64,000 nucleotides of DNA, from NCBI RefSeq assembly GCF_049306965.1, contig NC_133188.1, forward strand, positions 9,411,501 to 9,475,500. The letters are read 5' to 3'. This document shows positions 35,724 to 48,227 of the stretch, piece after piece. Both the position numbers and the translations under genes were made by a program. Each line of letters begins with the position of its first letter. The first letter of the stretch is position 1. The notes below the pieces were generated by a model that did not search any database, had not been told where the DNA came from, and worked only from the letters and a program-made list of their open reading frames with translations. The DNA comes from Danio rerio. Its lineage: Eukaryota; Chordata; Actinopteri; Cypriniformes; Danionidae.

Positions 35724-37140
35724 TTAACAGTGTACAAGACAACTTTCTACTGTCTTATAAAAGGCTACCTTTCTGGCTTTTGTTTGCTTATAAATTACAC
35801 AGAATATAGAGCACGAGCAAAATGGGATTTGGATTGGTACCAGCTGGCTGATAACCGATCCAGCAAAAATATGCAGTATTGAACCAATATCCGATCCAAG
35901 TATTAGGATCGATGCATCCCTAATTAAAAAATTAAATGACCCAAAAAGATTACATATGTTAACAGTACAACCTCAAAGCTCCATCTGTACCTTAACATTG
36001 ATTTTGATGGTGGTGATGTCTGCAGCCTGGTCTACATCCTGAACTGTGGCGTTGTAAGTCTCACCATTGGTCAGTTTGACACAAACACCACGCTTGTTGA
36101 CCACATGGGCATTTGTCACTATCAGGCCATCACTACTTACTATAAAGCCAGAGCCATTCGAGATGGGAACCTCACGGCCAGAAAAGGGGTGTCTGAAAAG
36201 AAAGAGTGTAATATTAGTCACAATTCCCAAACACAACTGAAACTAAAACCATCTGGTCATCTTAAAATAGAAACAAGTGATCCAAAAAGTCTCTATAGAG
36301 AAAATCAACATAAAACACCCTGCTGAAAAAAACAATCCTGTTGAGCGCGCATGTAAAGGTAACTGGGTGAACAAGTCAAACAAAGCATATACACAAGAGA
36401 ACATAAAAATATACAACAATTCAAAAAAATAAAGCAAGAATAATAAAGATTTAAATAAAACATATAATAGATAGATAGTACAATAATAATAATGATAGTA
36501 ATAATGTCAGTGAAAATGACAACAGCATTATTAATAACAACAACAACAACTACAACTACCACTTATGATTACTTAACATTCAGAAATTAAACCGAATTAA
36601 CAAAAAATATTGTAAATATATGTGTAGTGTTAAAACATTGTTGGGTTTTACAACCCTGCGAAAGTGAGAATGTTTTAACAATAGAAATGATAAAAAAGTA
36701 AAGAATTAGGTTAACTTGATTGTTTTTATAAATGAAGTAAGTTGAACATAAAACAGTAAAGTTGCCCCCAATAAACTTAAGAATTGAGTTGCTTCAACAC
36801 GTTAAATAAGTATTTTATAAATGTCTGATAACAATAATTTTGTTAATAATAATGACATTTGGGGAAAAGGGTTTGGTTCTATTTTTATAGTAATTAAATG
36901 TTTATAATTTAAAATGTTTATAATAATTAGATGTTTTGCCGCCTTGTTTTTGAGTTGTGCAATGCAAAAAGACCCTCTTATAGCAAGATTAGGGAAGCAC
37001 CGAAATGAAGCTTGTTGATTGAAACGGAAAATTCTAGATGCATTTGGCTGAAAACTGACACTGAAAAGGCTTTTTAATAATTGGAAATTATTTTAATAAA
37101 TAAAAAAATTATAGTTTTATATCAAATAATAAAGTAATTT

Positions 37141-37499
37141 GGCGACGCAGTAGGTAGTGCTGTCACCACACAGCAAGAAAGTCGCTGGTTCGAGCCTCGG
37201 CTGAGTCAGTTGGCATTTCTGTGTGGAGTTTGCATGTTCTGTGTGGAGTTTGCATGTCCGAGTGCTATGGTTTCCCCCACAGTCCAAAGACATGCGGTAC
37301 AGGTAAATTGGGTAGGCTAAATTGTCCTTAGTGTATGAATGAGTATGTATGTATGTTTCCCAGAGATGGGTTGCAGCTGGGAGGGCATCCGCTGCGTAAA
37401 AACATATGCTGGATAAGTTGGCGGTTCATTCCGCTGTGGTGACCCCAGATTAATAAAGGGACTGAGCCGAAAAGAAAATAAACGAATGAATGAATAAAG
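37141..37499 (+). mobile_element. DANA-type SINE (unit 2)
   Basis: Copy of the unit 1 SINE at the same site, with a local rearrangement: the GTGTGGAGTTTGCATGT segment is repeated and about 30 bp after it are lost. Confidence 0.9.
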
Positions 37500-37570
37500 T
37501 ATTTTTGTGAGGCTTTTAAATTAAACTCTATAACTTAAATTAACAGTGAAATTAATAGTAAAAATAAAAA

Positions 37571-37818
37571 TGATTCCATCATTTACTCACCCTCTGCATA
37601 TTTGAAATCGTTATGAGTTTCTTTCTTCTGTTAAACACAAAAGAAGACATTTTCAATAATGCTGAAAACCTCTAGCTATTGACTTCTATTGCAGGAAAAA
37701 TAACTACTATGGAAGTCAATGTTCAGGTTTTCAGCATTATTAAAAATATCTTCTTTTATGTTCAACAGAGTCAAAAAAAAACTGATCAGAAATGATGACA
37801 GAAGTTTCCTTTTTGGGT
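37571..37818. mobile_element. Foldback MITE (unit 2)
   Basis: Unit 2 copy of 11215-11460, with the same inverted halves around GCAGGAAAAATAACTACTAT. Confidence 0.5.
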
Positions 37819-37881
37819 AAACCACACAACTACTTGCAAATATGCTCAGTTCAGTTTATTCTTCTTCTTTTTTTTTTTTAA

Positions 37882-39473
37882 AGAGCCTCTATTATGGGTT
37901 TTTGAGAATGACCTTCCATGTATTGTGTAACACAGCTCTAAGTGAAGTGAATTATTCAGCTAAGACTTAAATCTGCAAGTGCGCAGTGTTTAAAACTGTT
38001 GATTCATTTATAAAAGAGTCGACTCGCAGTGCTTCAAATGAATCGTCTTGATAACGAGTCTTTAGCCGTGCCGGCGTGACCAGGAAATGGAACTTAAGCC
38101 CCGCTCAGGGCCGGATTATTACCAATGGGCCTTATAGGCACAGGCCCAGTGGCCCGAGCGCACTTGGGGCCCCTGCGAGGGGGGAGAAGAAAAAGACGAT
38201 TTCGGGGTTTTTTTTTAGGCTAACTGCAAATAGTGCACCTAGTTGGAATAAGCTATTCACGCTTTATGCCCATCGATGCTTGATTGACAGAGACAACATG
38301 AGTAAAGAGCAGGGCCAGACGGAATCTGCGGACGTTTTTTACTATTTCTGCTAAGAATTTGGGTAAAAATCTGAGGATTTCTGCAGAATTATTTTGGGAG
38401 TTTCCAGCGGAGTATCATAACTTACACCTTAATATATTAAATAAAAAGTAATAAATTACTGAATAAAAACTGAATAAATTCAGATTTACACATTTACTCA
38501 AGTAAATAAACAGAATTAATGATAGGCTAAAGATCTGCGAAAAATCTGCAGAATTCTGTGCGCACAGATTCCGTGTGGGCCTAGTAAAGAGCTATGCAGC
38601 ATCACAGCCTGAGTGGCGTACCTCGTAATGTGCACAGCAACATCTTTTGACGCGATTGATTATCAATCCGGTTCGAATCCACCATCTGCTGAACTTGTGC
38701 TACTTTTTTTCTCCCCATTACATATCAGATTAGAAATATATTTATTTTTAACAGGAAGGAAACATTTTTAATAAATAATGCAAATGTGGATCAGTTTCTT
38801 TCTCCATTTCACAAGTGTAAGTATGTGCAATTAAAATGGTTGCCTCTTTGTTTTCTCTACAAATTATGTATTTAATTGTTTTTTGCTACTTATAACCGCT
38901 TGTAGTGCATCTGGTTAACTCTTTATATTCTCATATCACGTCTAATGCCATGATGAAAATGCGACGTGTGCCGCTTTGTTTACGGATTTAAATGCGTTTG
39001 CATTTAAACGCACAATCCTCTGGCACTTGTCGTTGCTATGGCCATCATCAGTTTCCGGGATAAATAACAAAACGGGAGGGTGGTGGGAGATGGGTCTGAA
39101 ATTACAGGAGACTCCCGGAAAAAACGTGAGTGTTGGCAGGTATACTCACACATACACTCTGCACTCTGACTACTTCAATATTGTTGATAAGCCATGGTGG
39201 GCATTTCTCTCTGTCTCACGCTGAACGCTGTTGACCAATCACAACAGAGTACAATAGGACCAATCAGTGTAGATTAGCATCACGTTAGGGAGGGGTGTAG
39301 GAACAAATTAACTGTTAAATAATCATAAGCGAGTCGCTGGCATAATTTGGTAAAAATAAATGCATATTCTACAACAATGAAAGTGTTCTTTGACCTTGAA
39401 TGCACATCAGCCTGTTGTTGGAGACCCCCCAAAAAACAAAATATGACCCTTTTTAATGTATAATAGGGGCTCT
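37882..39473. mobile_element. Kolobok-like transposon with deletion (unit 2)
   Basis: TTAA on both sides and the same AGAGCC-type ends as 11542-14651. The nested hAT starts at 38106 but its right half is missing. About 1475 bp equivalent to 12476-13950 of unit 1 are absent, with junction near 38788. The deletion also takes most of the THAP fragment. The 92-codon ORF at 38076 is spurious. Confidence 0.6.
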
Positions 39474-42050
39474 TTAAATCCATTCAGACAAACTCCGGGT
39501 CTGACAAAAGAACTTTTAGCTTAGCTTAGCATAGATCCTTGAATCAGATTAGACCATTAGCATCTCGCTCAAAAAATTCCAAAGAGTTTTTAAAGTAAAA
39601 CTTGACTCTTGTGTAGTTAAAGTATGCACCAAGACTAATGGAAATGAATAGCTGCTGTGTTCCAGCTTGACATGGCTAGTAACTATACCTATACGCCTCT
39701 CGGGAAGTATACATGGGCATTCTGTTTGAATGAGTAAATCAAATTCTTCAAAAATGCTTGCCAAGATTACGATTACATTACATACTATGAATAACCAATA
39801 AAATTAAACAGTAACTGTCCCTTTAGTTTCATTTATAAATGTCCATATCACACAATATCTGCAAAAACTCACATCTAGTCCAAGCCCCTCCCCTGGAGAA
39901 TTGTCATTCTATACTGATCGCTGATTGGCTCATGTACTAAAAGGTGGGCTTTATTTGCCATATATCAATCACTGATTGGCTCCTGTACTAGAAGGTGGGG
40001 CTTCATTTGCCATAATGACTGCTTCACTTTTCCCATTCAAAAGTATACGAGTGACACGTCATGTGTATTCTATAATCTTTGCTATACTCTCATTCTGGAG
40101 TAATAATCAAGGATTTTGGACTATTTGTTAGACCTAGAGATCAGCTGAACGGATTAAAATGATCAAACTCAACAGTTTAACTCTGAGTGACTTGAAAAAT
40201 GAGCCTATTTGCCAGAAAGTCTTACTTTAAATACGTCATAATTAATATAAAACAAAAGAAAGTATATTGTTTCCTTTCATAACTTAAATTACAGTCAATG
40301 TAACTGCATAGAGATTCAAAATGTGTTTGTGTGTGTGTGTGTGTGTGTGTTTTATAATCAGTGAGGGACCACTGACTTCTCAAAATATCACAAGAACGCA
40401 AGCATGTTTGAAGTAAATGACAACATAATTTTCACTTCTGGCCTTTTAATGATTCCTCTCTCTACAGCATATCTCCAAATTAATCAAAAATCAACCCTGA
40501 AACCTGTTTCCAAAAATCATCAGAAAATTTACAAGTACAAAAAGAACATTTTTGTGAATTTTTTATTATTATTATTATTTATTATTAAATATATTGCAGG
40601 GATAGTAGTACCTGTGTAATATTTTGAAATAAATTTCTTCTACCTGATTTGGGCGTAAAAATGTATTGTTGACCAAATATCATCTATAAATGGGAAAGAA
40701 AAATATTGTTTCCATTTCAAAATGGCTTTCAGGAAACATGTTCCACCAATGCGTAAAGCACTTTGAGTGTGCAGGAAACGTGCTATATAAATGTAAGGAA
40801 TTATTATTATTAATTATTATTTATTTATTTCTATGTGAAACACTTTCATGAGCCCATTTAGCCAATAAGACAAAAACATAGTTTTATTACAGTAAACTAA
40901 CATTTATCCACACAAAATAAACCTGACTGTATTTTTGTAGTAAAGCCGTGGTTAATTGTGTTAAATATGCCATTTCAATGCCTGCAGAATGGCATTTCAA
41001 ACTGTGGCCTAACAAAAATATAGAAAAGAAATATTGAGTTTCTGTAATATAAAACTAAATAATTCCTCTCCCTGTATAGTTCCTAAAGTTAACTAACGTT
41101 AGACAGAAACAAATGTATGTTAATATTAACAGAATCACTCAAATAGCAATTAATCTGACTGATGTTAACGTTAAAGGTTTGATCGAGCTTTTAAGTAAAA
41201 CAATTATTAGTTTAACATTACAGTACCGTTAATATAACATTAATATTTACATTAAGTTGCATCAATGTTAGTATTAGCATCAAATGCTAATTAGCGCTAC
41301 TAGCCTGTGAAATACAGTAATAAACGTTACATCTAATTACACTGACTTAAATATTTATTGGTTTAATTTGTAATTATTTATTTCATTTATGTTATTTTTT
41401 CTTTTTAATTCGCATTTTTCACTTAGTGAAGGCGGGGACTGTTGACTAACGTTAGTAGCTCTAAATTAGTTGACTGGAATGCTGTGACGGTGTTAGCATG
41501 TAGCATGTTCACACAATAAAATAAGTACAGTTCGCAATTAAAACCATTTCCTACCTTTTGTTGTAACTTAATAAAATCTACTGCAATTGATGTCAATAAA
41601 GATGTTTAATCCACAAGAATTTGATCATTATTCCTACCTGTTAGCGTTCACTTAGGTTCAGTCCTTATTTAGGCTAGAGTGGGTTATTTTTTGTGAATGA
41701 ATCTGTGGATTTAAATAAATTGTGAGAGTCGATTCATCCTTGACCTATTCATAAACACAACAGTTGCTTTGTTGCTGAATAAATGTCTTATTCACTTAAG
41801 ACAGTGTCCTACCACCACCTACTGGCGGTTGCAGGTAATACATGGATAACTTCATTTTGTTGCATATTTTTCTTTTTAATTTATTATTTGAAGCATTATT
41901 CATTTAAAAATAATTCACAAGAATAACGAAATTATATAATCATAATATATAAAATATAATATAAATTATAATAATAATACTGTTAAAAATGATAAATAAT
42001 TGATAATAAAAATAAAAAATAACTGAAATGTGCTACTCAAAATAAATGAA

Positions 42051-42051
<1 letters not shown>
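39474..42051. other. Upstream region of Pim copy 2, no gene seen
   Basis: Unit 2 counterpart of 14656-17172. It includes a TG run at 40322-40351, a LINE-tail remnant at about 40688-40830, and a local 50-bp duplication near 39940-40000 (ACTGATTGGCTCCTGTACTA and its copy). No exon was recognised. Confidence 0.4.

Positions 42052-42118
<67 letters not shown>
42052..42118. repeat. (CA)n microsatellite, unit 2
   Basis: About 67 bp of nearly pure CA upstream of Pim copy 2. The long Val/Cys-repeat ORFs on the minus strand are artefacts of it. Confidence 0.95.
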
Positions 42119-42423
42119 CATAAACATGGTAATAATTGTAATAAAAAGCAAAACGCAGAAAAAGTTGTGCATGACAGAAAAAAATACATAGGCCTAAGTG
42201 CAAAAATAAATTAATGAATAATTGGAAAAAATGTGTATAAGCAGGTGGCTGTGTGAGCACATTAAGGCGAATGAGCCAGTCAGTCTAGCGCGGGCCTGCA
42301 TTAGAAGTTTGTTGTGTTTTAAAAAGTCTCTACGTAATACCAAATGGAACTGTGGAACTCTGACATCATCGGTGACAGTAAAAAGCTTTTTGACGTAGCA
42401 GAAACTCTCATTAGCTTCTTTGG

Positions 42424-45400
42424 ATGTCTAGTAGTTCAGTACTTTCTGCGATTCAACAGTACAGTGATAAAATGGCATTTTCAAAACTGATTAACTGTCT
42501 GAAGAAAGCGTTTGGTGTTAAGTGTGCGAACGAACAACCGTGTGAGCCACTCGAACCCACCGGCAGCACGACAGAGAATCACCGTCATCTGATGACCGAT
42601 GACCCGGCCGTCGCTGCAGGAAAACAGGCAGGGAGACAGAAAAAGAGGAAACTCAAATTGTCTCCCATCTTCTTCACCTGTTTCTCCAGAGAAAGAGCTA
42701 CTGTTGTTGGTAAAATAGATTTATGAGCACTTTTAATTACTAAAGCATACTGTTAAACACACCAAACACATCACATAAGTGTTTAAAGATCAGAAATGAA
42801 CATTACTGGAAGACATTTTAGAAAGAGTTTCTTAAAGCCACAGTTCACATAAACAAGACAATTCTGTCATAATTTACTCCTTAAACCTGTTTGAGGTGCT
42901 TTCAGCCATTGACTTCCACAGTATTTTGTGTTCCTACAATGAAGGTTAATGGCTGCTGATTTCAGGAATTTTCTTCAGAATTTGTAGTTTTGTGTAAAAA
43001 ACAGAAAAAATAAGAATTATTTGTATTAGGATTTTTTATTTCTGTGAGCTTTGCCTTTAGATATATAGTTTACTTGTTTGCTAATTCAATGCAGAAAACC
43101 CATGAAGATCATCAATAAAAACACATTGAGTAATGTTTCTGCAAATGAACTGTTCAAATATCTTGTCAAAAAGAGTTGTAGAGTCATATTAATGATGTTC
43201 CTTCCTCTCTTTAGATCAGCTATGTGTGCAGGAGATCCACGAACTTCACGCAGAGCCCATCAGTAGCTCTAAATTCTTCTGCACTGCTGTGAGCAACCTG
43301 GAGCTGGAAGTTCTCCAACCTCCAGCTCTTGATGCTCCAGCAGACGAAGATTTGGACTTTAAACCTGAAGTGAACAGCTTTGACTCTGCAGTGGTCATTG
43401 AGAACGACTCTGCAGAGCTTCACTTCCCAGAAGACAACGAATCCTCCATCAGTGAGGACAGCCTGGAGCAAGAGCTTGATAGTCCTCCAAGTTCACCATC
43501 TGATGAGGACAATGAACTTCCAGTGAGCCAGCAGCTCATAACAGATGACATCTGTGACTCTGCCCTGGATGAAAACTCGAACCCTTTACCGGATCAGGTC
43601 TCACAAGAGGACTTTGCTGTGAAGTCTACAGCAGATGATGGGACCTGCTTGGACAATAGTAAGTTTATTGCTGGAGTTCAGAACATTTGTTTAGGCTCAT
43701 CAAACTTTGTAAAATTATACAGTTGAAGTCAAAATTATTCACCCTCCTGTGATTTTTTATTAATATTTTTTTAATATTTCAAAAATGATGCAGAGCAATA
43801 TAGTTTAAGTATTCAGAACTTTAAGCTGAACACTGGTATCTTGAAAATATCCAGTAAATATGATGTACTGTCATCACGACAAAGATAAAAGACATCAGTT
43901 ATTAGAAATGAGTTATTAAAACTATCATGTTCTGAAATCTGACAATAATTCTGACTTCAACTGTTTGTGTTTTTATTTGGTTTATAATTTAATGACATTT
44001 TCTTTATTTTTAACAGATGACATCAGCTGCCGCTACAAACTCGGAAAGCAGCTTGGTGAAGGAGGTTTCGGCTCCGTGTATGAGGGGATTCGCATACAGG
44101 ATGGTCTGCAGGTATTCATTTTTGTAGACTCAAATCCTCTGATGAAGTTCCCTGTTTAAAGAACATCATCAGAGCTTTCATTGTTTGGACATTTCTGCTG
44201 ACGAATGAATCCTCTGTTCAGGATTTATGACTGAATGAAATGATCTCCGTGCACATGTTAATTGTTCGCTTGTTCCTTTAAACAGGTGGCAGTTAAATTT
44301 GTCCAGAAGACCCCAAATATGCAAGATGTCAGCTCTGTGAGTAGACTACACTTTCTGTTCGCTGTGTTCAGTTTATAAAGTCTTATATTTATTATAGACC
44401 ACAGGCTGTGGTCAGAAACCCTTGTTTGAAAACCAACATTATTATTTTGTTTTCAGTCATGTGACCAGCCACTTCCTTTAGAGATCACCTTGGCAAACAT
44501 GGCCAGCGGTGGCTCCAGGTGTGCGAACATTATTCAGCTTCTGGACTGGCAGGTCTTTAAAAACCATTATGTCATGGTGATGGAGCGGCCTAGTCCAAGC
44601 ATGGACCTGGAGGCATTCCTTGAAGTCAGCGGTGGAGTCCTCAGTGAGAAAACAGCACATACCATCATGAGGCAAGCTGTTTATGCGGCCAGTGTGTGCT
44701 GTTACCGCGGGGTGTTCCACCGGGATATTAAGCTTCAAAACCTGCTGGTGAACCCCGACACACTGGAAGTCAAGCTGATCGACTTCGGGTGTGGAGACTT
44801 CATGATGGAATCAGCCTACAGTCTCTTCTCTGGTAGGTGTTTTGAATAGTGTGGTCAAAAGTATCGACTTCGGTACCAATCGATTCTGACATTTAACAAG
44901 TCAATTTGAGCGCTGTTAAACACCACTGATTGGCCATTGGTGTTCACATGCTCAGCAAATATGACTGTGATGAGTGTCGGTATCGATTGGTAGTTGATAC
45001 TTTTGACAACACTAGTTATGAATGTACATAAGCATTATTAATATACGTATTGAAAGCTGGTTAATTAGCACAGCTGAAGCCCATCTGGTATATATATTCA
45101 ACATGATGCTAAACTAAACGTCTCTCCTCCAGGCACAGAAGCGTACATCCCGCCAGAGTTTTATGAAAAAGGATGCTACCGGGCCAAACCAGCGACGGTC
45201 TATTCTCTTGGGGTTCTTCTGTTCACAATGCTCCATGGAGAATTCCCATCAGCGTATGACCTGTACTACCTTCAACATGACTGGTCCAAATTTACCCTCT
45301 CTCAAGGTGAGATGTTCATCAAAGAACAATTAAGTGAAACAGCTTAATAATAATAATAACAATAACCTCACCTCTCCATTTCTTCTTCACAGAATGCTGT

Positions 45401-45493
45401 GATATGATGACGGCTTGTCTGCATGAGAATCCAGAGTGCAGAATTCCTCTAGAAGAGATGCCTTACCACGACTGGTCCATGCTGGAGTTCTGA
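42424..45493 (+). CDS. Pim-like Ser/Thr protein kinase, copy 2 (seven exons)
   Basis: Exons: 42424-42709, 43215-43658, 44017-44111, 44286-44336, 44457-44832, 45133-45306, 45393-45493. Each has the same length as in copy 1, so the reading frame and the 508-residue size are kept. GEGGFGSVYEG, VAVKFV, ERPSPSMDL, HRDIKLQN and DFGCGD are all present, so catalytic competence is likely. Differences from copy 1 include Cys for Arg in the first amphipathic stretch (LINCLKKAF), Thr for Ala and a changed charge run (SRERAT for SRRRAT) at the end of exon 1. In exon 5, copy 1 has PNIIKLL where this copy has ANIIQLL. Both ATGs seen in copy 1 are present. The AATAAA signal follows at 45542. The partner protease gene C converges from the right, 754 bp beyond the stop. 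Confidence 0.9.
43720..43963. mobile_element. Tc1/mariner-type MITE in Pim intron 2 (unit 2)
   Basis: Same insertion as 18828-19074, with the inverted CAGTTGAAGTCA-type ends. Confidence 0.65.
44848..45013. mobile_element. Short TIR MITE in Pim intron 5 (unit 2)
   Basis: Same insertion as 19959-20124, with AGTGTGGTCAAAAGTATCGA and its inverted partner. Confidence 0.6.
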
Positions 45494-45541
45494 GTCACAT
45501 TAGCAGAATGTTTTGTATATTTGATTTTTGTACATGTCTGT

Positions 45542-45547
45542 AATAAA
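45542..45547 (+). terminator. Polyadenylation signal of Pim copy 2
   Basis: AATAAA 49 bp beyond the stop codon, as in copy 1, with a GT-rich downstream stretch. Confidence 0.7.
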
Positions 45548-46951
45548 GATATATTTTATTGAACTCACTTGTGTTGTGGCTTATATCGTGATCTAGCCCC
45601 AGTGTTGTCAGATTGTGTGGATTTAAACTGGTTTTGTTTGGGGTGACAAAAATTTGGCATGAGGTTTGAACAGCATCCAGTCCTTTCCAACACACACTGC
45701 AGTTGACACTGGCGTCATTACGGCGCACTTTTAGAAATACACTTTTTCAGAATGCTGTACAGCGCTGACCCAAAACCTAAACATATCAGTCACTGCGACA
45801 TCATCAAATCATCCATAAATATTCCAATGGTTTATTGTGAAATCAGAGCTGTTCAGAAAAATGTATTAAAATACAAACGTCGTAACATGAGAATGTGAGA
45901 CTCAATACAAAACATCAGCATTTTCACAATAAGAGCACCCAGTTTTATTAAGGTCTTTGAGTGTTTGTTGCCATCATGACAATCCTAAACAAAATATTCA
46001 GTGATATTCCTTCAAATCAATACTGATAGTGTAGTTTGCGCAGACACACTGAGGTTTATCCAGTGTACAGAAGTCTGAATCATCCACATTATTTCATACG
46101 CTTCCAGAAACACGTTTACTACACGAATGTCCAGCGTTTGCTAAAACTGTTCAACTCTTTAGATGATTCCTTTCTTACAACATCTCCAACTATGACAGCT
46201 TCTCATTACTCACCATTTCTTAATCTTACTAAATACTTGACTTGATGTCACTCTGTGGACTCTGGGGTCATGTGCAGCATGAGCAGGTCGGCCCCCCGGC
46301 GGACGACCACATTTAAGCTTTCGCTGGTCCTCACAGCATTATATATCTCCTCCGACGTGTTCACCTTTACCCCATTGATCTCAATAATAACATCTCCTGG
46401 CTTCATTCCGGCTCTGCAAAACAGAAAACAGGAAATGACATCATCAATAGGATGCCTTAATCAACAGCTGATAACATCATGTTCAGAGAGCAGCACACCT
46501 GTTGGCTGGAGATCCTACAATCACACGGTGGATGAGAACTCCATGAGAAACATCAGGGAAGGACAGGTCTCGCATCCTTAGCTCTTTGATTATACTGAGG
46601 AGGGGAAAAAGAGAATTTAAAGATGATAAAAGACTCACTTCAGTGCAATGTTTACAGTTTAAGGATTGATTGATAAATAGATAAGAAAGATAGATAGATT
46701 CATAGATAGATAGATTGATAGTTTGATAGATAGATCAACATAACAATCAATATTACATTCGCTTCAACCAAAAACACCTCAACAAAACATTCATACTACT
46801 TCAGTCGCATAGAGTGTGACAAAAAAAAATGCTGTTAATTTGCAATGCATTGAATTAAAGGTGCAGTAGGTGATTTCCTCAGAAACATTTTAGTTGTGCT
46901 GGTTGAAAGTCTCTTCACAGTCCAATAGTAATGATTAAAGTAAATGATCTT

Positions 46952-46974
46952 GGGGGGGGGGGGGGGGGGGGGGG
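46952..46974. repeat. (G)23 homopolymer
   Basis: An uninterrupted run of 23 G. Runs of this length are length-unstable, can form G-quadruplex-type structures and are prone to sequencing error, so the exact length is uncertain. Confidence 0.9.
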
Positions 46975-47135
46975 CTCAGATTTTCATTATGGCCCTTTTT
47001 TAAGAAATAATAAAACTTATTTGAATGGTTTAATTGCTTAACTCATAAAGCTACATATATAAAAATGTGCACTAACAAAGGAAGCATGGTCGATTTTTCC
47101 TTCCATGACAATTAATCTTTTTCAATAGCACTGGC

Positions 47136-48227
47136 TAGAGCTGCACAATTAATCGAAAAAAGATCGCGATCTCGATTCGGCCCTCTAGACCAGGGGTGTC
47201 ACACTCAATTACTGGAGGGCCGAAGCCCTGCACAGTTTAGTTCCCACCCTGCTCCAACACACTTACCTGTAGGTTTCAAACAAGTCTGAAGGACTCAATT
47301 AGTTTGATCAGGTGTGTTTAATTAGGGTTGGAACTAAACTGTGCAGAGCTGCGGCCATTTTGGAACTGAGTTTGACACCTGTGCTCTAGACGATGTTAAT
47401 CCAGCATTTCTACGATTCTGTCAATCATATTTTCAAGTTCAGGAGAGAAGAAAAGGCGGCTGCACGAGTCTTTTTATTGTTTACATACATTGCTCTACGA
47501 CATGGACACCTCCAAATGATGTTGAAAGAGTCACATACTGTATCTATAAGGTATAATTCACCCAAAAATGCCATTTTTGTCTTCATGTAATGTCATGCTA
47601 TCAGCTGTAGGGCGGGCGCACGCTCTACTTAATGATAGACGCACGCGCGTCTTCTTTAGTGAACAGAACCTGCTGTGAGTAACAGGTAATAAAGTTGTAA
47701 ATAATATTGAGTTTGTGGCACAGAGTAATCGTTTGAGAGCCGTGCACAAAGTATGAACAACACTTAGCAGTGAAAATGAAACCGAAAGCGTGCACATCAT
47801 TTAAATAATCATATCGCATTTCAGAGTTATGACTGGGACAAGCATTTGATGTTTTTTCTTTCATAGCGAACACACAGTTGTGCATGAAAATAAATGTTTA
47901 CAGTATCAGTATAACTACTCTAGCCTATATAATGTTGATTTTACCAGTGAATAAAATGATCTAATAATGTTCGCAATGACTGCAAGCAAATATCTCAAAT
48001 ATAATTCAACATCAGAATTATTATGAGTAGAATAAAATTATTTATAGAAACCAGTAGACCTACACATAATATTATTATTGTTGTTTTACCATATGTTTGA
48101 GAAAAAACAATAATAATTGCTCATATTACGCTTTATTTTACATCTACAGAATCGTGAGAGAATCATGATCTTTATTTTAAGCAAAAAAAATCACGATTCT
48201 CATTTTAGCCAGAATTGTGCAGCTGTA
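47136..48227. mobile_element. hAT-like element with perfect 8-bp target duplication
   Basis: GCACTGGC is repeated at 47128-47135 and 48228-48235. The ends are TAGAGCTGCACAATT on the left and TACAGCTGCACAATT read from the right, a common fish hAT terminus. A second hAT (47191-47383) is nested inside. No transposase ORF was seen. Confidence 0.75.
47191..47383. mobile_element. 193-bp foldback hAT MITE nested in another hAT
   Basis: CTCTAGAC is repeated at 47183-47190 and 47384-47391. Nearly the whole element is one long inverted repeat: CAGGGGTGTCACACTCAATT on the left against CACAGGTGTCAAACTCAGTT read from the right. The interior TTTAGTTCC and AAACTGTGCAG stretches are mirrored as well. Confidence 0.8.

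Larger units (their letters stand above)
21359..36192 (-). pseudogene. HTRA2-like serine protease gene B, frameshifted
   Basis: Minus-strand exons in transcript order: 36192-35991 (catalytic His in TNAHVV, Asp in ADITTIKI); a second His-exon copy at 33030-32827; 30003-29817 ([10 protein letters not shown] to DATID); 29714-29682 (GNSGGPL, catalytic Ser); 22609-22516 ([18 protein letters not shown]); 22431-22362 (KRRYIGVMMLTLTP); 21705-21610 and 21524-21359 (PDZ domain, ending in TPESTE). The order matches mitochondrial HTRA2 from protease to PDZ. The 187-nt exon at 29817-30003 lacks eight nucleotides found in the 195-nt gene C exon, after the TSGIV codons, which breaks the frame before the active Ser. 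The AGISF exon also lacks 15 nt in frame (SGRVR). A copia-like element lies in the intron between 22609 and 29682. Leader exons were not found. It is probably a pseudogene unless splicing bypasses the defect. Confidence 0.8.

Noticed and set aside
40322-40351. TG run as a regulatory element of Pim copy 2
   Set aside because: Its length and purity differ from unit 1 and it is about 2 kb upstream; nothing beyond a microsatellite is supported.
42051-42260. Minus-strand ORFs with long Val/Cys repeats
   Set aside because: They are translations of the CA microsatellite and have no homologous frame in units 1 or 3.
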